This document shows positions 27,701 through 42,700 of a stretch of 64,000 nucleotides of DNA, piece by piece. The notes under the pieces are model-generated. The model did no database searches and was not told the DNA's origin. It was given only the letters and a program-made list of their open reading frames with translations. The stretch covers positions 8,308,001-8,372,000 of the forward strand of contig JAMPIT010000174.1 of NCBI GenBank assembly GCA_026261815.1, read 5' to 3'. Every line of letters starts with the position of its first letter. The first letter of the stretch is position 1. Position numbers and translations under genes: made by a program. This stretch comes from Monarcha castaneiventris obscurior (taxonomy: Eukaryota > Chordata > Aves > Passeriformes > Monarchidae).

Positions 27701-30700
27701 GGCCCTGTTTAATCTGCATTTTTCAGACAGACAATCAAGGGAAAGCACAGGAAGATGTACGTATACAATAGGTATATAACATCTCAACAGCTTAAGTTGT
27801 TGTTAAAGGAAGCCCATACTTTTTAATAGATGTCAGAGCAACATAATTTTATTTATAATTGAAGAAGCATTTTTGAACTTACTGGATTTTAATGAACATA
27901 AATCCATGTCCTTTCTTCTCCAGGCACCCCCGAAAGGTCTCATTCCATCCTGCTGCAATATTCTGTCAATGGTGGCATCACTTGGCACCTGATAGATGAG
28001 TTTTACTTCACCCAGACTACAGATGTCCTCTTCATCAACGTTCCGCTGCCCTACGCAGCCCAAAGCAACGCAACGCGGTTCAGGCTCTGGCAACCCTACA
28101 ACAATGGTAAGGAAGAGACACCCCTGGGAATCCAGGTCCATTCTTGCACAGCTCAGCATCTCTAAGAGAGTGGATTTTTTGAACTGAACAATTGTAGAGA
28201 CTTTTAAATCATGGAGAGTTTGTGTTTGAACTCCTTCAATTAGAATTACTGCAGGATTATGTTTACTGTTCTTATAAAGCAATTGAATGATTTAAAATAA
28301 AGTGCCTTCACCTGATATCCCTGGATTGCCTGCAGGAAACCATCAGCTTTGGCCCTGGAGGGAGTGGGAGATCAAGCAACACCAATAAAGTTAACTTCAC
28401 TCAGGTTCTTCTCATTATTTTTAATGGACCTGATTCTCACTTACACTGAGGCCCCATTAGGATGCTCCAATTATACAAAAGTGTCCCAAGTGTACATGGG
28501 AACTGGGCCTACCTTACTCAGAATTAACTAGGCATTAAAAACCCATTTAGAAAGAGTATGTAGTGAGCAGTTAATCTTTTGATTAAATTGTAAAGGACTG
28601 GAAAACCACAAGAGGAACACAGCTCATTCCTCCTGATTACAGGAGATGTGCCAGCTGAAGGAAGTTCTCCTCTACTCTCAGTTACTCTGAGCACATTTCC
28701 TAGCAGAAACTGACATTAACAGCTCTAAATAATTCCAGCAATCATTTAGACGTGGTGATTCAGCAACAGTTTATTCCATGTAGGCAAATTCTTAGCACAA
28801 CCCTAACAAAAAAAAAAAGCAAATTCAAATCCAGTTTCAGTTCATTCTTCTGACGTTCCTGCCAAAATCAATTATATAAACTTTTCTCTGATCAATTCAA
28901 GCACTTTAAGATAAATGAAAAAATGTTACACAAAATATCTGTCAATTTAATCTTTCCTCTTCAGTTTGAGAATACCAATTTTCTGTTGTATATGAATACA
29001 TAATCCAGTGGAGAGAACGAGTTTGAGTTTCCGTCTCTATGGAAGAACTCCTCCCAGGCAAATACAAGCTGCTGAGTACTAGGATGTAGAATGAAATTTC
29101 ACTTTCAGGCTGCTTGGACTCTGTAGCAACTGCTCATTTAGATGATTCTTAATTCAAAAAGACAATGACAGAATTTCAAAGTAAATGTGATTTAAATAGA
29201 AGATAATTGTTCAACAGCCATTGCTTTTCACTCTTAGTTTTCCTGTGACTTCTATAAATTTTAGGGAATAAAAGTTAATTCCATAGGGTCAGGCTGCAGA
29301 GCAGTATGGGGACTATTTTCACGGAAAGTGAAAATAGTGAACCCACACTTTTAGCACCCTCTTCTTCACATAATCTGTAAATACTGGCTGCTGTTCTGCT
29401 CTCTAATAATATTAGTATTAGGTCTTAATAGGAATATTTCTATTTTCTTTGTAGGCAAAAAAGAAGAAATCTGGATTATTGATGACTTCATTATTGATGG
29501 AAATAACCTGAAGAATCCCATTATCCTTTTGGATACCTTTGACTTTGGTCCTAAAGAGGATAACTGGTTTTTCTATCCTGGTGGAAACATTGGGCTTTAT
29601 TGCCCATATTCATCTAAAAGAGCTCCGTAAGATTCTCTCAGCAATACAGAAGAAAGAAGTGACTTTGTAAACAGAGTCTAAAGTGCTCCTTTCCTTTATT
29701 TATAGGGAAGAAGATTCAGCTATGGTATTTGTTTCAAATGAAGTTGGAGAGCACTCCATTACCACAAGGGACCTGAGTGTAAATGAAAATACTATCATCC
29801 AATTTGAGGTACTTGTCCTCAGAATGTTATTTTGCCTTTTTCTTCATGTCATTCCACGTTCTGCTCTGGTGTATTAGGCCAGCTGTTCTGATGGCCAAGT
29901 AGAGGCTCTAATTGATTTGACATTACTCTCCCTCATGTGAATGTATCATGATGCTTTTAATACACATATAAGGGAAATTTCTGCCTCAAAGTCTTCTACT
30001 TTCTTGCCTAAATTACTACTTTGTCCATGCCTATATACTTGCACTGATAGCATTAAAGTCCAGGTCCTGTGCATTGGAGAGTCACCACTGGCAGGCAAGA
30101 GGATAAGCAAAATATAATGAGGCTCCAAATGGCCACTTCACAGCCTGCTCAAGGTAAGAGTGCAGCATTTGCACAGCCTGACCAGTGGAGAGCTACAGCT
30201 TCATCTGTGACAGTAGAAAATAATTGTTTTCTGCCTGCTGGCTGAACTGCACTGTGGTACTGTCTCAGAGTGACAAGCTTCTGCTTTCCTCTTTCTTCTG
30301 TCCACATCATAGATGCTCTAGATGAAGCTGTTTTTTGGCTATCATGGCCTGAAGTCATCCCATCTTAGGGAGATAACTAAAGCTCATGAATAAGGAGCAT
30401 ATTTTTGTGTTTCTCCTATGGTCAGTGGAAACACAGTGACAACACAGTGTCTAAACTAAACTCTCTGATTTATCCTAGAATATAAACTGTGCATTGGGTA
30501 AGGCAGCTTTAGGTAGGAGTAACCAGTTGGCCTAGTACTTACTAGTTTAGAAAGGTCATGATATTGTCAGTAAGAAACTGGAAAGGAATCTGGCATATAA
30601 ATTGCCGTGCCACAGTTACCAGGCTGCTCTTAACAACAACGTAGCATGTTGTGGCATTAATATGAGCTACATAATAATCAGCAAATGATACGAGTTTATA

Positions 30701-33700
30701 AAAATTACTAACATTGTACTAAGGGTTTTCCAAGAAAATTAGGTTTACTTGTGTACTCATGCAAACTTCAATTTGTCCTGCAACTAATTCATAAATTATT
30801 GAATGCAAACCATTTTCTGTTTTAAAATATAGATTACAGCCTGTAGAACAAAAATGTTTGAGGTCACTTTAAGATATTCATAAGCCTTCAGAGCATTAGC
30901 TCATAAAATCTACGTTTACTTCCATATGTGGTAAGAACATTGTTTTCAGCTCACGTTTTTGAGAACATTAGTGTAAACTAAGGAGTTATGCATAATGCAG
31001 TAGAGTTTCTCTCTGTGTCTCAAGAGTCAAAACCTATATTGGGTCAAGCATCTATGTAAGCTTCCAGATGAGTAGACAACCCTTCTAGTCAAATGTAGGT
31101 TGATGGGACTCATGTGCACTGAAGAGTGATGAAGGAAATTCAATGTAGGATACTTTCAACATTCATGCACATTTCTAAGTAATGCGTTATAGAAATAAAT
31201 AAATTTTTTTAACAGAACAGCATGCTAGAAAGACACTTATTTTTTGCTACAAAGACATGTAAGAATATCAAAATGTTACGTATTTCTAACAAAGGCTTTG
31301 TATTTCATCAGCAACGGGTTTTTATTTGTTGCGTGGTAAGTATACTAATCTTATTTTATATGACAGGGTCATCATCTTAAGAGGTCTCAGATTCTGCATT
31401 AAACATTCTGTATTTTTTTCAGTAGTAGAACTGGTTTTCATGTAAGCTTTCTGCCTTTTCTACTGTTTTTTATCAGGAATCTTGTAAGCACACCCTGAGA
31501 AGTCTGACACTGACAAACTAAGTTTTGGTGATGTTGAATCTAAATCCAATCCAGCTGTGATGCTCTAGGGCTTTGCCATTATACATGAACGAATAGGTAG
31601 TGAGTGTGAAAGCTGAACATATTGAGGTGATAAGCTTCTTTTTTTGAAATGTAACATAAAAGAGGACCGTAGTGCAGCTCAGCAATTACTAGCTCGGCAT
31701 TAAAAAGTTTGCACTTTTTGTTTTTATATTTCTGCTTTTAATAATGTACATTTTTTTGATGCTATGATTACTTCAGTACCTGCCAGAGGACTGCAAGAGC
31801 TGGTGCATTTGCTCCAGCAATGTTAGCAGCTCTACTTTGGGATTTGACCAATTAACTTTACAGTTTTCTCTAGCTAGAAGTTGTTGGGGATTTCTTATCA
31901 CGTTCATGTTATCATAAGCCATCATGTGATATACTCATTAGACAGGAGGGCAATGCACAAGAGTTCCTGTTCATGTGTGTCCTGAGTGCATCATCCCTGT
32001 TGTTAAATGGGTTCCCAAATCACCATTTTCCTGGACTAAACAATACAGCACCAAATGGGGGAGGCTGACTGAGGTGAAGAATGGCTGGGCGTCCCACAGC
32101 CTGCCCTGTGTCACCTTCTGTGTCTGATGCCTTGGCCCCCAGATCAATATTGGCTGCACCACAGACAGCTCCTCTGCTGACCCGGTGAAGTTGGAGTTCT
32201 CACGAGACCTGGGGGCCACCTGGCACCTGCTGCTGCCCTTGTGCTACAGCAGCAGCAGCCACCTCAGCTCCCTCTGCTCCACTGAGCATCACCCAAGCAG
32301 CACCTACTACGCAGGCACTACCCAGGGCTGGAGAAGGGAGGTCATTCACTTCGGAAAACTGCACCTCTGTGGGTAAGTGTCCAGCTTCTGCTCCTGCCCA
32401 GCCGCTTGTTGCTTTGCTTTTATGTCTGTTTTTCGCCCAAAATGTCATTCCAGCACAAGAGTGGTGCATAAGAACTGCAGCACTAGAGCAGACCAGATGA
32501 CCAATTTTTCTCTGCTTTTTGCCCTGAATGTTAGCTAGTGTTCAGGTGATTCCCCAAATCAGGTGATTCTCCAAATCATATTGTGCCTAATGCTGATGAA
32601 GAATAACCACAGGCAATTTCCTATTACCTATATATTTAACTGGTGACAATTTAATAGAAGGGAGTTGCTTGGTGAAATTAGTGCAAAACTGACTGTTCTT
32701 AGAGTGCTTCGAGTGTTCTTTACAGAACTGCATCAGCCATTTAAATTCACTAATGATATTCTTGCATGAAATTTGAGCTTCATTTGAAAATGCAGTAAAA
32801 TGTGAACCAGTATAAGCTTGATTCTACCTCAATATGAGGAAATGGTCTCATCTAAATACAGTCTCACCTATTACTCAGTAATATTCTAAGAAATTAACTG
32901 CTGCAGTCACTAGAAACTTAGTGAAACAAGTCAGGTTGGATGACAACACAAAATAACAGTATGTGGTAACAGGCACAGTAATACGTAACTTTTCAAAGTA
33001 AAAACACTACTGTTTACTTTTTCAGGAATAGCTGTCATCTAGCATCAACTCACTTTACGTAAAAGATCACACCATTAATGATTAAACTGTAGCATGTATG
33101 AATGAAAATGAGCTGTGCAACTATGAGACTTTGTGAGTCTATGCAGCTATGAGACTGAGTATTTATGAAACTGCCGCAGTCAGTGGGTCCTCCACTAAAT
33201 AAATGACCCCATGTGTGCCTCTGAAAGTATGAAAAGACCTATATAAGAAATAGGAATCAAGTTTGGAAAGACTGGATGTTTAATAATTTAAGAAAATGTT
33301 TAAATTTTAAACTTGAGTTTTCTGATTTATGACAGCTAACATTTCAAGCACATAATAGGTAGCCATCTCTTTCACCAGCTCACTTGTGCTTCCTGGTTTT
33401 GTGCAAAAGAATTATTTTACCCTTTACCCAACCATCAATGCATCCCTCCAAATGAAAATTTTGACTCTATAGACTCCTAACTCATTTAAGCCTTCCAGGA
33501 TTTTGATTTAGTCCTCTGTTCCTGAGTGCTTCTATCTTGTTTTTCTACCTTCCCTCCTATTCCTTCACCAACACACCAGGCCAGGAGCCCATTGATGGCA
33601 GCCAGCCAAGCCCAGCAGTGCAGAGTAGCTTACATGGGGCATTCACTGCATTAGATCCTTGGGCCAGAAGGCTGAAGGGGGAATTTCTCCACCAGAATCC

Positions 33701-36700
33701 ACTGGAAGAACAAGAAAAAAATTCCAAGCCTGTCTACTTGTGGAATTCCCAGCCTTTTCATCCCCAAAGTGTCAAGTGGTTATATTTAACTGAGGATAAA
33801 GACATTTGAAGTTACTTCCACTACATATGTAATTTTAGAAATGAATAGATGTTCTCAACAGACTGCTGTAAGTAATAGTTAGTATTCCAGTTATGTCCTG
33901 AAGGAAAGGTCAAGGGCCTGTTGAGCCAGAGAAGAAACCCCAAAAAACTTCAGCAAGACCAGTGGTTCACTCTCTGCTTCAGACACGAGTGTGAAGGAGA
34001 CTGACACAGGAGGAGCTGACACAAATAAGGAAGAAAAATCCAGCCTGTGGGGCAGAGGTCTACTCTCAAGAGGAGCTTACAACATCTCCAGCCTCACACT
34101 TATGCCCTTCACCTCAGGGCACGCTACAGTCAATGATTTTTGACTTCCAGCAGAACTTTGGTTCTTGGGCTTCTTTCTTGTAATGCTTAGTAGTGTCCCC
34201 ACTCACCAATTAGAAGTTGTCACCTAAATCCCCTCATAAATATTTCTTTTTAGCAAATCAAGGAAAAAAATTTGTCAGCTGCAATTACCTGTGGAATTGA
34301 TTTGCCTGCTGAATTTAGATATCTCTAACAAGACACATTAAACACACAAGGCAATTAAGTGCTTTTCCCTTCTCAATCTTCTGGTTTCCTTCCTCCCTTA
34401 AAACGTTTTCTCAACTGGGAATAAAATTAGTCTCTCAAGTGTTTTCCTCATTTCAATTTGTTTTCCCTCTTTCCCCAGTTGGTTCCTTTTTATATGCAGC
34501 ATTGATGTGAGTAGCACTTAGCAGATGAATTGAAAATGACAGGACAGCACCCAAAGGAGAATATAGTTTAAATTAACAACTTGCAATATCAGCCTGGTTT
34601 AAGATTAAGCTGCCCAAAAGCAAGCTGGATACCTGGTGACATGACAGATCATGTTTTCTTTCTGCATAATTGAGGGTGAGATTCTACCATTCCACCCCTA
34701 CAGGTGGTCTGTCTGGGGGCAGGATGGAAGCATGAAGTACGATCTCACTCTTCAGGAGAGGGTGAAAGTGGCCTGGTCTGACCCACACACTGTACCCCAA
34801 AGCAGAAGGGAATCCACCAGACTGCAGCCATTCATCTTCCTCATGAATGATGGAGATTAGAGTAGCTGGATTTTAAATCTTGAAAAATTATGTCTGTCAT
34901 TTGGTTTTGGGATTACAACTAATGAATAATGTTATTTTTATTTCTGTCAGTACTTGGGTTGAACGTCAGCATAAAGATGCATGAGGTACTGAAGGAATTA
35001 GATCTAGCAGTCAGTTTCTAGAATTAATCTATTTATCAAGCCAGTTCCCACAGAAAGAATAATACACGTGTGCATATAATGGTATATGTATGGAATACAA
35101 AAAAGATGGAACTATTATTTAAAATAGGTACTTTTTATGCCATTTTCAGGTTGGCGAGGTTCAGGTGGTACCAAGGGTTTTACCCTGCTGGATCCCAGCC
35201 TGTGACTTGGGCCATTGACAACGTGTACATTGGCCCCCAGTGCGAGGAGATGTGCAATGGGCACGGCAGCTGCGTCAATGGCACCAAGTGCATCTGCGAC
35301 CCCGGCTACTCGGGGCCAACCTGCAAAATAAGCACCAAGAACTCCGACTTCCTTAAGGATGACTTTGAAGGTATGTCTTTTGGGAGGGGGATCTGAATAC
35401 TGCCTGCCCATCTTAGTGGAGCCCAGGGTTCAAGGGATTAAACAGCAAAGCCTTCCTCACCCCTGCATGCTTCTGATAAGGATTTACGCCATGGGGGTAT
35501 TCCCACAAACCAAGTAGTTCAGATGCCATTTGCAAGCACAGTTTGTGAATGTCTGATGCACTGTTAATGCTGGAATACAAAATCTTCATTGAAAAAGAAC
35601 TCCCTGAAACTCTACAGGTAGAAAATAATTTTAGAAGAAAACTGTTTTGATGGTAGTTCAACTTCAGCAGAGACAGGGCATTAGCAAGTGAAACAAATAG
35701 CAGAGTGTCCTTTCTCACTGCTGGGGAAATCTGACTGGCCTTACTACAGCAAACATGGTATCAGAGCAGACCACGTGTCTCAGCAGTGGGAGCCAGTGCT
35801 CAGCAGCCTGAGCAGACCCCAGGAGAGGGAAGGCAGGAGGGAACTGAAAGCCTCACGCATGCCTAGGCACACAGAGCATCCAGGCACACAACTCTAAAGC
35901 CCCCTCGAGGCTTCCCGCGCTAGCAAGCACGGCAAGAGGAGCATGTTTTGCATAAAGCAGCACCTGTGACCCAAACTCATCCTTTCACAGGTGCTGCTGT
36001 TCGTTTTCAATTTTGCCAGCCCTGCTTGCATGCTACCACATGGTACCCAAGGTTTCTTTATAGACCTGAGTGTGTTGTTGTTATCTTAAGATAAATGAAG
36101 AAAACCTTGTGAAAAACTGGAAGCTAAGATCCCAGATTTCATACTTCTGGGTTTGGTTTGTTTGTTTTGGTTTGTGTCAGCTTTCTAGAATACATGGCAT
36201 TGGAAACACTGAATATTTCTCAGTCAGCATGTGATTTTTAATTTATCTCTCTTCCTCTGGAAGTAGCACTTTTGCAGCAGGAGCACTTCAGAGTAAATCA
36301 TAAATATGTATTCACTGTGTGTTCAGGTCAGCTGGAGTCAGATAGATTCCTCCTTGTGAGTGGTGGAAAGCCGTCAAGGAAATGTGGTATCATGTCTGGA
36401 GGAAACAACCTTTTCTTTAATGAAGAAGGTTTACGGATGCTGATGACTCGAGACCTAGATTTGTCACAAGCCAGGTAACGCCCTTTTCAGAAGTTCTTTC
36501 AGGATTTCATTGAGGAAATAACATACTGGTGAATAATGCATATGTGATACTTCTCTAGTAAATCAAGCTGACTTATTCTGTAGCCCTCACTCTAGCAAAA
36601 GCTCCTTGTTAAGCCCTGTTATCATGTTAAATTAAATTTAAATTAAACTTTAATAGTGTTAGCCATTTAAATGTTGGCTTTTAACTCAAATAAGAACTCT

Positions 36701-39700
36701 GGGAACTGATGCCACACCTTCAGTAGTTCATGCAAGTTTTTGTTTCCTAAATCCATCACATGAGAAATGCTCTGCTTGTTTTACAGTCTGGTGTGTCATG
36801 AGCCATTGCTGAAACAGGAATATCTGCTGAAAGTATAACTCTTACATTTGTCATCTCATAATTCTTTCATTTTTGAAGCTTGTTTTTTTCTTATTGTGCA
36901 CATTTGTTTCCAATAATTCACTGAGAAATTCCCATCAAGCTGTCACCAACTATTGAAAACCAAATATTCTGGTGTATTTGCAGTTTATGTTGTATCTTTA
37001 CAGCCCGCAGAGGAGATATGTGATGAGTGAGACATACTAAGCAAGCAATATTAAAAAAATTTAAATAAAATATGAATTAAACTCCATCCCAGTTCTGAGC
37101 ATGTTAACAAATAGGCATTGTTTTCTAGTTTATTCTGTATCTTAGCTGATATTCTTATATTATTACTTTGGAAAGACTGCATTTTCTCCAAGGCTTTTTT
37201 TCACTGATCTCCTATAAATACCCTACTCCTCTCTAATGTGCTGTGGGAAACATTTTAACAGGCATTTTGTCTACTTTTTACCTGTCAGCATTGGTATTGA
37301 AGCTTTAAGTAATGGTTTAATTGTGAAGACTCATGGTCAGTAAAAATGCCTAATATCTAACCATTGTAGCCTTTAGATAAGCACTTAGCTAAACCTTAGT
37401 GATGTGTAAGGACCCCTGTAATTTGTAAGATTTCTCACATTTTTTTCAGGTAACTTTTTTTTTGTTTTTGATAAAAACAAAGCCCAGTTCTTAGCACTAA
37501 TTTGATTACTAGACCACTCTGAAATTAAAAGATTGTTTAACAAAAGGTACAAAAGCTCTTGTAAGTTGCTCCATTAGACTAAATGATGTTTTCCTTATTG
37601 CTCATGTTCAAAGTAGCATCATTTATCTCTTCTCCATGATGGTCTGTAGCTGGATTTGCGTATATTGACCTCAAGGTGTTATATGGAGATGAATTACTTC
37701 TGTCTTAGGAAAACAAAGCTGAACATTCAATTTCTTGTATATATACTTATGAAAAATAACAGTTACCAACAAATAACTGTATGTTCTCTTCTGAACAGCA
37801 AGGCATACTGCAGTGGCATTGCTGGGAGCTCTTTAGCAACCTAAAGTAATTGCAGTGGCATTTTCTTCATCTCCAGACTGACTCTATCAGCCATCTGCAA
37901 AGCACAGCAGATCTGGCTGTGACACAGATGTGCCAAGTTCTGCACAGGACTTGAGGACAAGTTTCAGTTTATGCCAGAAGTGATGAGAACAAGTATTTCT
38001 TAAGGGTGCTAGACTCAGTAGTCACATTCTCCTTTCCTTATGAGGAGATCCCCTGAAGAGCACAGGCATGCAGTGGTGCCTGTCAGTGCTGCAAGCCACA
38101 CTCAGCACCTGGGGATTGAAATCAAGTGGACTCTGCAATCCACTGCCCACTGCCATCACATCTATATGCTAAAGAATTTAACATAGGGGACAGTATATCA
38201 CCCTGAAGGTGATATTGGTAGCTGAAACTGCAGCGCATGAAATGGCAGTAGGGATGGAATATTTTAGGTATCACAGCAGATCAAGTCCCTTTCAATTCTG
38301 AATTACTAGAAGAATATTGACACATTTGAGTGTTACTAGATTTATAAAAAAGCACTTTGCTTTTCCATTTTCATTTTGCAGAGCCTTTGCAAAATATCTT
38401 TGGGATAAGAAGAGAGATATTTAATTTTTTTTTTTTTTCTGCTAGACATTGTTACTTATATTTGAGTGGGTTATTACTACATTAGTAAAATCTGAGATGT
38501 AAGAATAGCAATGCACAGAAACCAGATGCAACAGAGACAAGGTTACCTGGGTTTATTTCCTTTGAATTATGTGGCAAATGCTGGAGTAAATCTGAGGAGG
38601 CAGAAAGACTTGCCAGCAGTGAAGCAAATCCATTACATTTGATATGTTGATCCATGAGGGTACCCAGTGCTTCTTTACAGCACAAGCAATGTGTTATGTC
38701 TGGGACATGGAGGTGCATATAATCTATAGCAAAAGCAGTTATATATAGTATCAAGAGAAACTGTGAGTCGCAGTCAGGACTAGAATTAATTGAATTGTAG
38801 GTCTGGTGTTTTATTGGAGCTTTGTCTGCCCAGCACCTCTGCGGCCTCCCCTCCCAGCAGATTTACCTGCAGATCAAACCAGAACAAGACTTTTGATGCA
38901 AAACTTCTTTTGCACAATTTCATTTAACTGTGAGCCAGGCAGCACTAATGCAATAATAATTAGAACAGATAAAACACTCTAAAGCTGTGCAAAAGCTGTG
39001 CAAACACGAATTAATACTTGTAATATCCCTGCAAGTCCAATAAGTAAATATCATTACAGCACGGCTCCCTCCACTCCGAGTGCACAGTGGAGCTATTTAT
39101 GAGCATCGGCTGATGGGAAGGATTTTGCAGTTTGATACAAGTCCATTGTGCAGCTTTGGAGAAGCCAATTAACTGGGGGATGAAAGGCTGGTGTCCCTGG
39201 GTGGCTTGGGCTGGCTTCAGGGAAGCCGGCACATTTAAACGCTGTAATTTAGACAAATTTCCCAGGCTGACAAAATGGACAAAATGATCCCTGAAAGTGA
39301 AATGTGCTTTGTTCTCCTGTCCAGATTTTCTCTGGTTTATGCCAATGGAAAACTGGGATGCTTATTTTGAATTTAAGCATTTCAGCAAATTCATAGCAAA
39401 TTATGATCTACTTAGAGCACAGTTGCTTTTCTGCCACTAAAATCTGTACTCATGGGATACAGGGATAAAAATTTCACCCAGGATTATGTTTCTGATACTT
39501 GCAACACCATCTGCCATGCAGACAAAAGCTGAAAACATAAATGACCAGCTTTGTTCAGCCTCTTATGCCTGGCAAACTACCACACAGGCAAAATGAATTT
39601 TTGTCATACCACCTGTCTGTCTAGTTATATTCTGGAAAGGAAACCATAAGATCTCCTAAAGCTGACTCTTACAGCTAGAAATCATGGTGGTAGTCAATAG

Positions 39701-42700
39701 ACAAACTCCAAGTCTCTCTGGTTCGTTGTGTAGGATGTCGTAGAAAATAAATCTTTCCAGTAAATGCTCCCCCTGTTAGATTTGTGCAGTTCTTCATGAG
39801 ACTGGGATGTGGCAAGGGGGTACCTGACCCCAGGAGCCAGCCTGTGCTGCTGCAGTATTCCCTCAACGGGGGCCTCACATGGAGCCTTCTCCAGGAGTTC
39901 CTCTTCAGCAACTCCAGCAACGTGGGACGATACATTGCCCTGGAAATCCCCCTGAAGGCCCGTTCGAGCTCCACTCGGCTTCGCTGGTGGCAGCCCTCCG
40001 AGAACGGGCATTTCTACAGTCCCTGGGTGATCGACCAGGTGAGGAATCCTTGAGAGAGTTGCTTCTTCTAACACAATTTTAGACTGGATTCAGTCTTAAT
40101 GTCTCCCTTTTTTTGGCATGTACCATTTCAGTGAGACAAGCAAAAAATGCTTTGTAAAAAGATATTTAGAGCACAATTACTGTTTGCTGAACTCATGGTT
40201 TTAATGCAGCATTTCCATATGGGGCACTGATTGCCTGTTTTGAATCTAGGAAAGTCTTTTACATGTGTGTAGAGCCTCAGGTTCACATTGCAGGAGGGCT
40301 TATCATGCAAAATGCAAGTCTGATTTTAAACTTTGAATCTAGGAAAGTCTTTTACATGTGTGTAGAGCCTCAGGTTCACATTGCAGGAGGCCTTATCATG
40401 CAAAATGCAAGTCTGATTTTAAACTTCAAAGCCTTCATTTAAAATGTATCAAAATATGGAATTGGCTTGGTAGAATGTAATAGAAAAAAAATTATAGAAA
40501 AATACCAATCTGTGTGAAAATAAAGTTTCCTATTTAGGATTTGCTTCTATAAAGATTATTATATTACTTTGTATGACTTGGTATAAATCACGAATTATTT
40601 ATCTCTAAAAGGATTGTGCTGTAAGTAGTGTCATTGGGTTGTCCAAGCACAATTTGCTTTAATATTTATTTCTTTTAAAGAAATTAGTTCAGATTGTTAG
40701 GAGAAACCCAGCCACTTTAATGTTGTGGTTACAAAATTTTACTTCCCATCCCTCCTTTTAAAAATTAAAAAATACTCATTGTTTCTACGTCTTCATTGAA
40801 TGTAGTTATATTAGTTCAGAACAATCAGAAACTGAATTCAGAATAACAAATGAAAAATTATTCTACCTTGCTTGCTGTTGAATAGTAAAACAATGATGTT
40901 TTATAGTCAATGACAAAACAGAGACTATTTCCCCACTTCTATCAGCAGATGCAGTCTGATAGTAGTGCACCAGATTATAGAAGAGTGGAACAATCACTAG
41001 GAAAGTGGTTTCTACAAACACTTACTTTTGTGAGCAGTTTTACTTCATCAAGGATGAAGGTCACCTCCCTGAACTTTAGATTTTTGCAGCTGAGCCAATC
41101 TCTTTCCTTTACAGGAAAGAGATACTCCCCTTTCTCATAGCCTAAACTATTTACTAAGTAAATTTTTCCATTTTGGACCAGCAGAATAAATACATATAGA
41201 CTGGTACATCTCCTTCTCCCTCAGGTTGCTATGTCACATGTTTGTATGTCATATGTTTGTGAGGCCTTCCAGACATCTTTTCAATAACAATTTCTTTCCT
41301 AATGTTTCAGATTCTTATTGGAGGAAATATCTCTGGCAATACAGTGTTGGAAGATGATTTCACCACACTGGATAGTAGGAAGTGGCTGCTCCACCCTGGT
41401 GGAACAAAGATGCCAGTCTGTGGCTCTACTGGGGATGCTCTGGTGTTCATTGAGAAAGCCAGCACCCGCTATGTTGTCACCACTGACATTGTTGTTAATG
41501 AAGACTCTTTCTTGCAAATAGATTTTGCAGCATCCTGCTCTGTCACAGACTCCTGTTATGGTAATAACTTCTTAGTAATTCCTGCCATTCTTTTCCTGCC
41601 ATTCCTCTTCCTCCACTGCAGAGGAAAGTTCACTTGTTTTCTGGTTACATTATTCATCATAACAAGAACTGAGAAACAAAAGAAAGCTGTATATTTCTGG
41701 TAGAAATTGTAACATCAGCGTTTTTATTCCAGGTGTCTGAAGCCTAAGATAAACTGAAGTCTATTATTCCCTGCGAGCACCTAAGTTGCAGCTCAGTCCA
41801 TTTAAGAAAAAGACTAACAGCTGCTTTACTCAAATCCATTCAGTACATAGCATCCATTCAGTAGACTGCTTGGGGTGGTGGTGTAATAATAAGCAGCTGG
41901 GTGTTCCCAGCATATGTTTTTTGCTTTGTGGTTTTGCATTTTCAGTGTAGTCTCAGTTTTGATCTCACTTGTACCCATAGATCTAAGAAATCATTTATAC
42001 CAACATATATCTGACACATGCAGAGACAGCATCAACTGAAAAAATTTCTATTGTCCATATGAAATAATAAATGTATAGATCTATATGTATCCATGTATGA
42101 ATGTGAGCATAGATATATGCACGTGTATATATATGTTATGTACACATAATGATGCATTTTTTAATTACCTAGCTTCCTTTTTTCCATTTGTCTATTGAGT
42201 GCAGAGCCAGCTTTTATATGTTAGAGACATACAGATACACAAATAAAGAAAAATGTGCTCTGTACTCAATACACATTACATGTAAATTTAAAATTGGTTC
42301 ATTATGTGAATGTTAAGGTACGCAAGAAATCAGTCTTTCTAAAAAACAAGCTTTTGAATGCTTGTTTTAAAAATCCTCCTAGGGTAGGGTTTTGAGGTAT
42401 AGATATATTTAATGAGGATGAGAATAAAATACATTGCATCACATGGTATGTGTTAGTATGCTGGGTTGCTGACTTCCTCTACAATTCTGTATAAAAATGG
42501 AAAAAGATTTTACATGAAGTGCCACATTTAGCTTCTCTGATTTTGCTTATCTGAAGCTGCTCACATGCTTAACAACTTTTTTTCTTTTGGTATTAAAAAG
42601 ACTGCAGCATCCTGAGATCATCTCTGCTAAGTTCAGAATTGTTTTGGCAACTGAGCTATATACCAGCAAAGAAACAGTTCCTTATTTTGTTGCGGGGGGG

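Noticed and set aside
27833..28282. 149-codon minus-strand frame over W14
   Set aside because: Antisense of a confirmed exon plus intron; no recognisable protein features.
42070..42150. TA/TG tracts here, at 56755-56815 and at 22965-23010 as regulatory or origin-like sequence
   Set aside because: Impure AT-rich microsatellite-like stretches common in introns; no structure beyond base composition.
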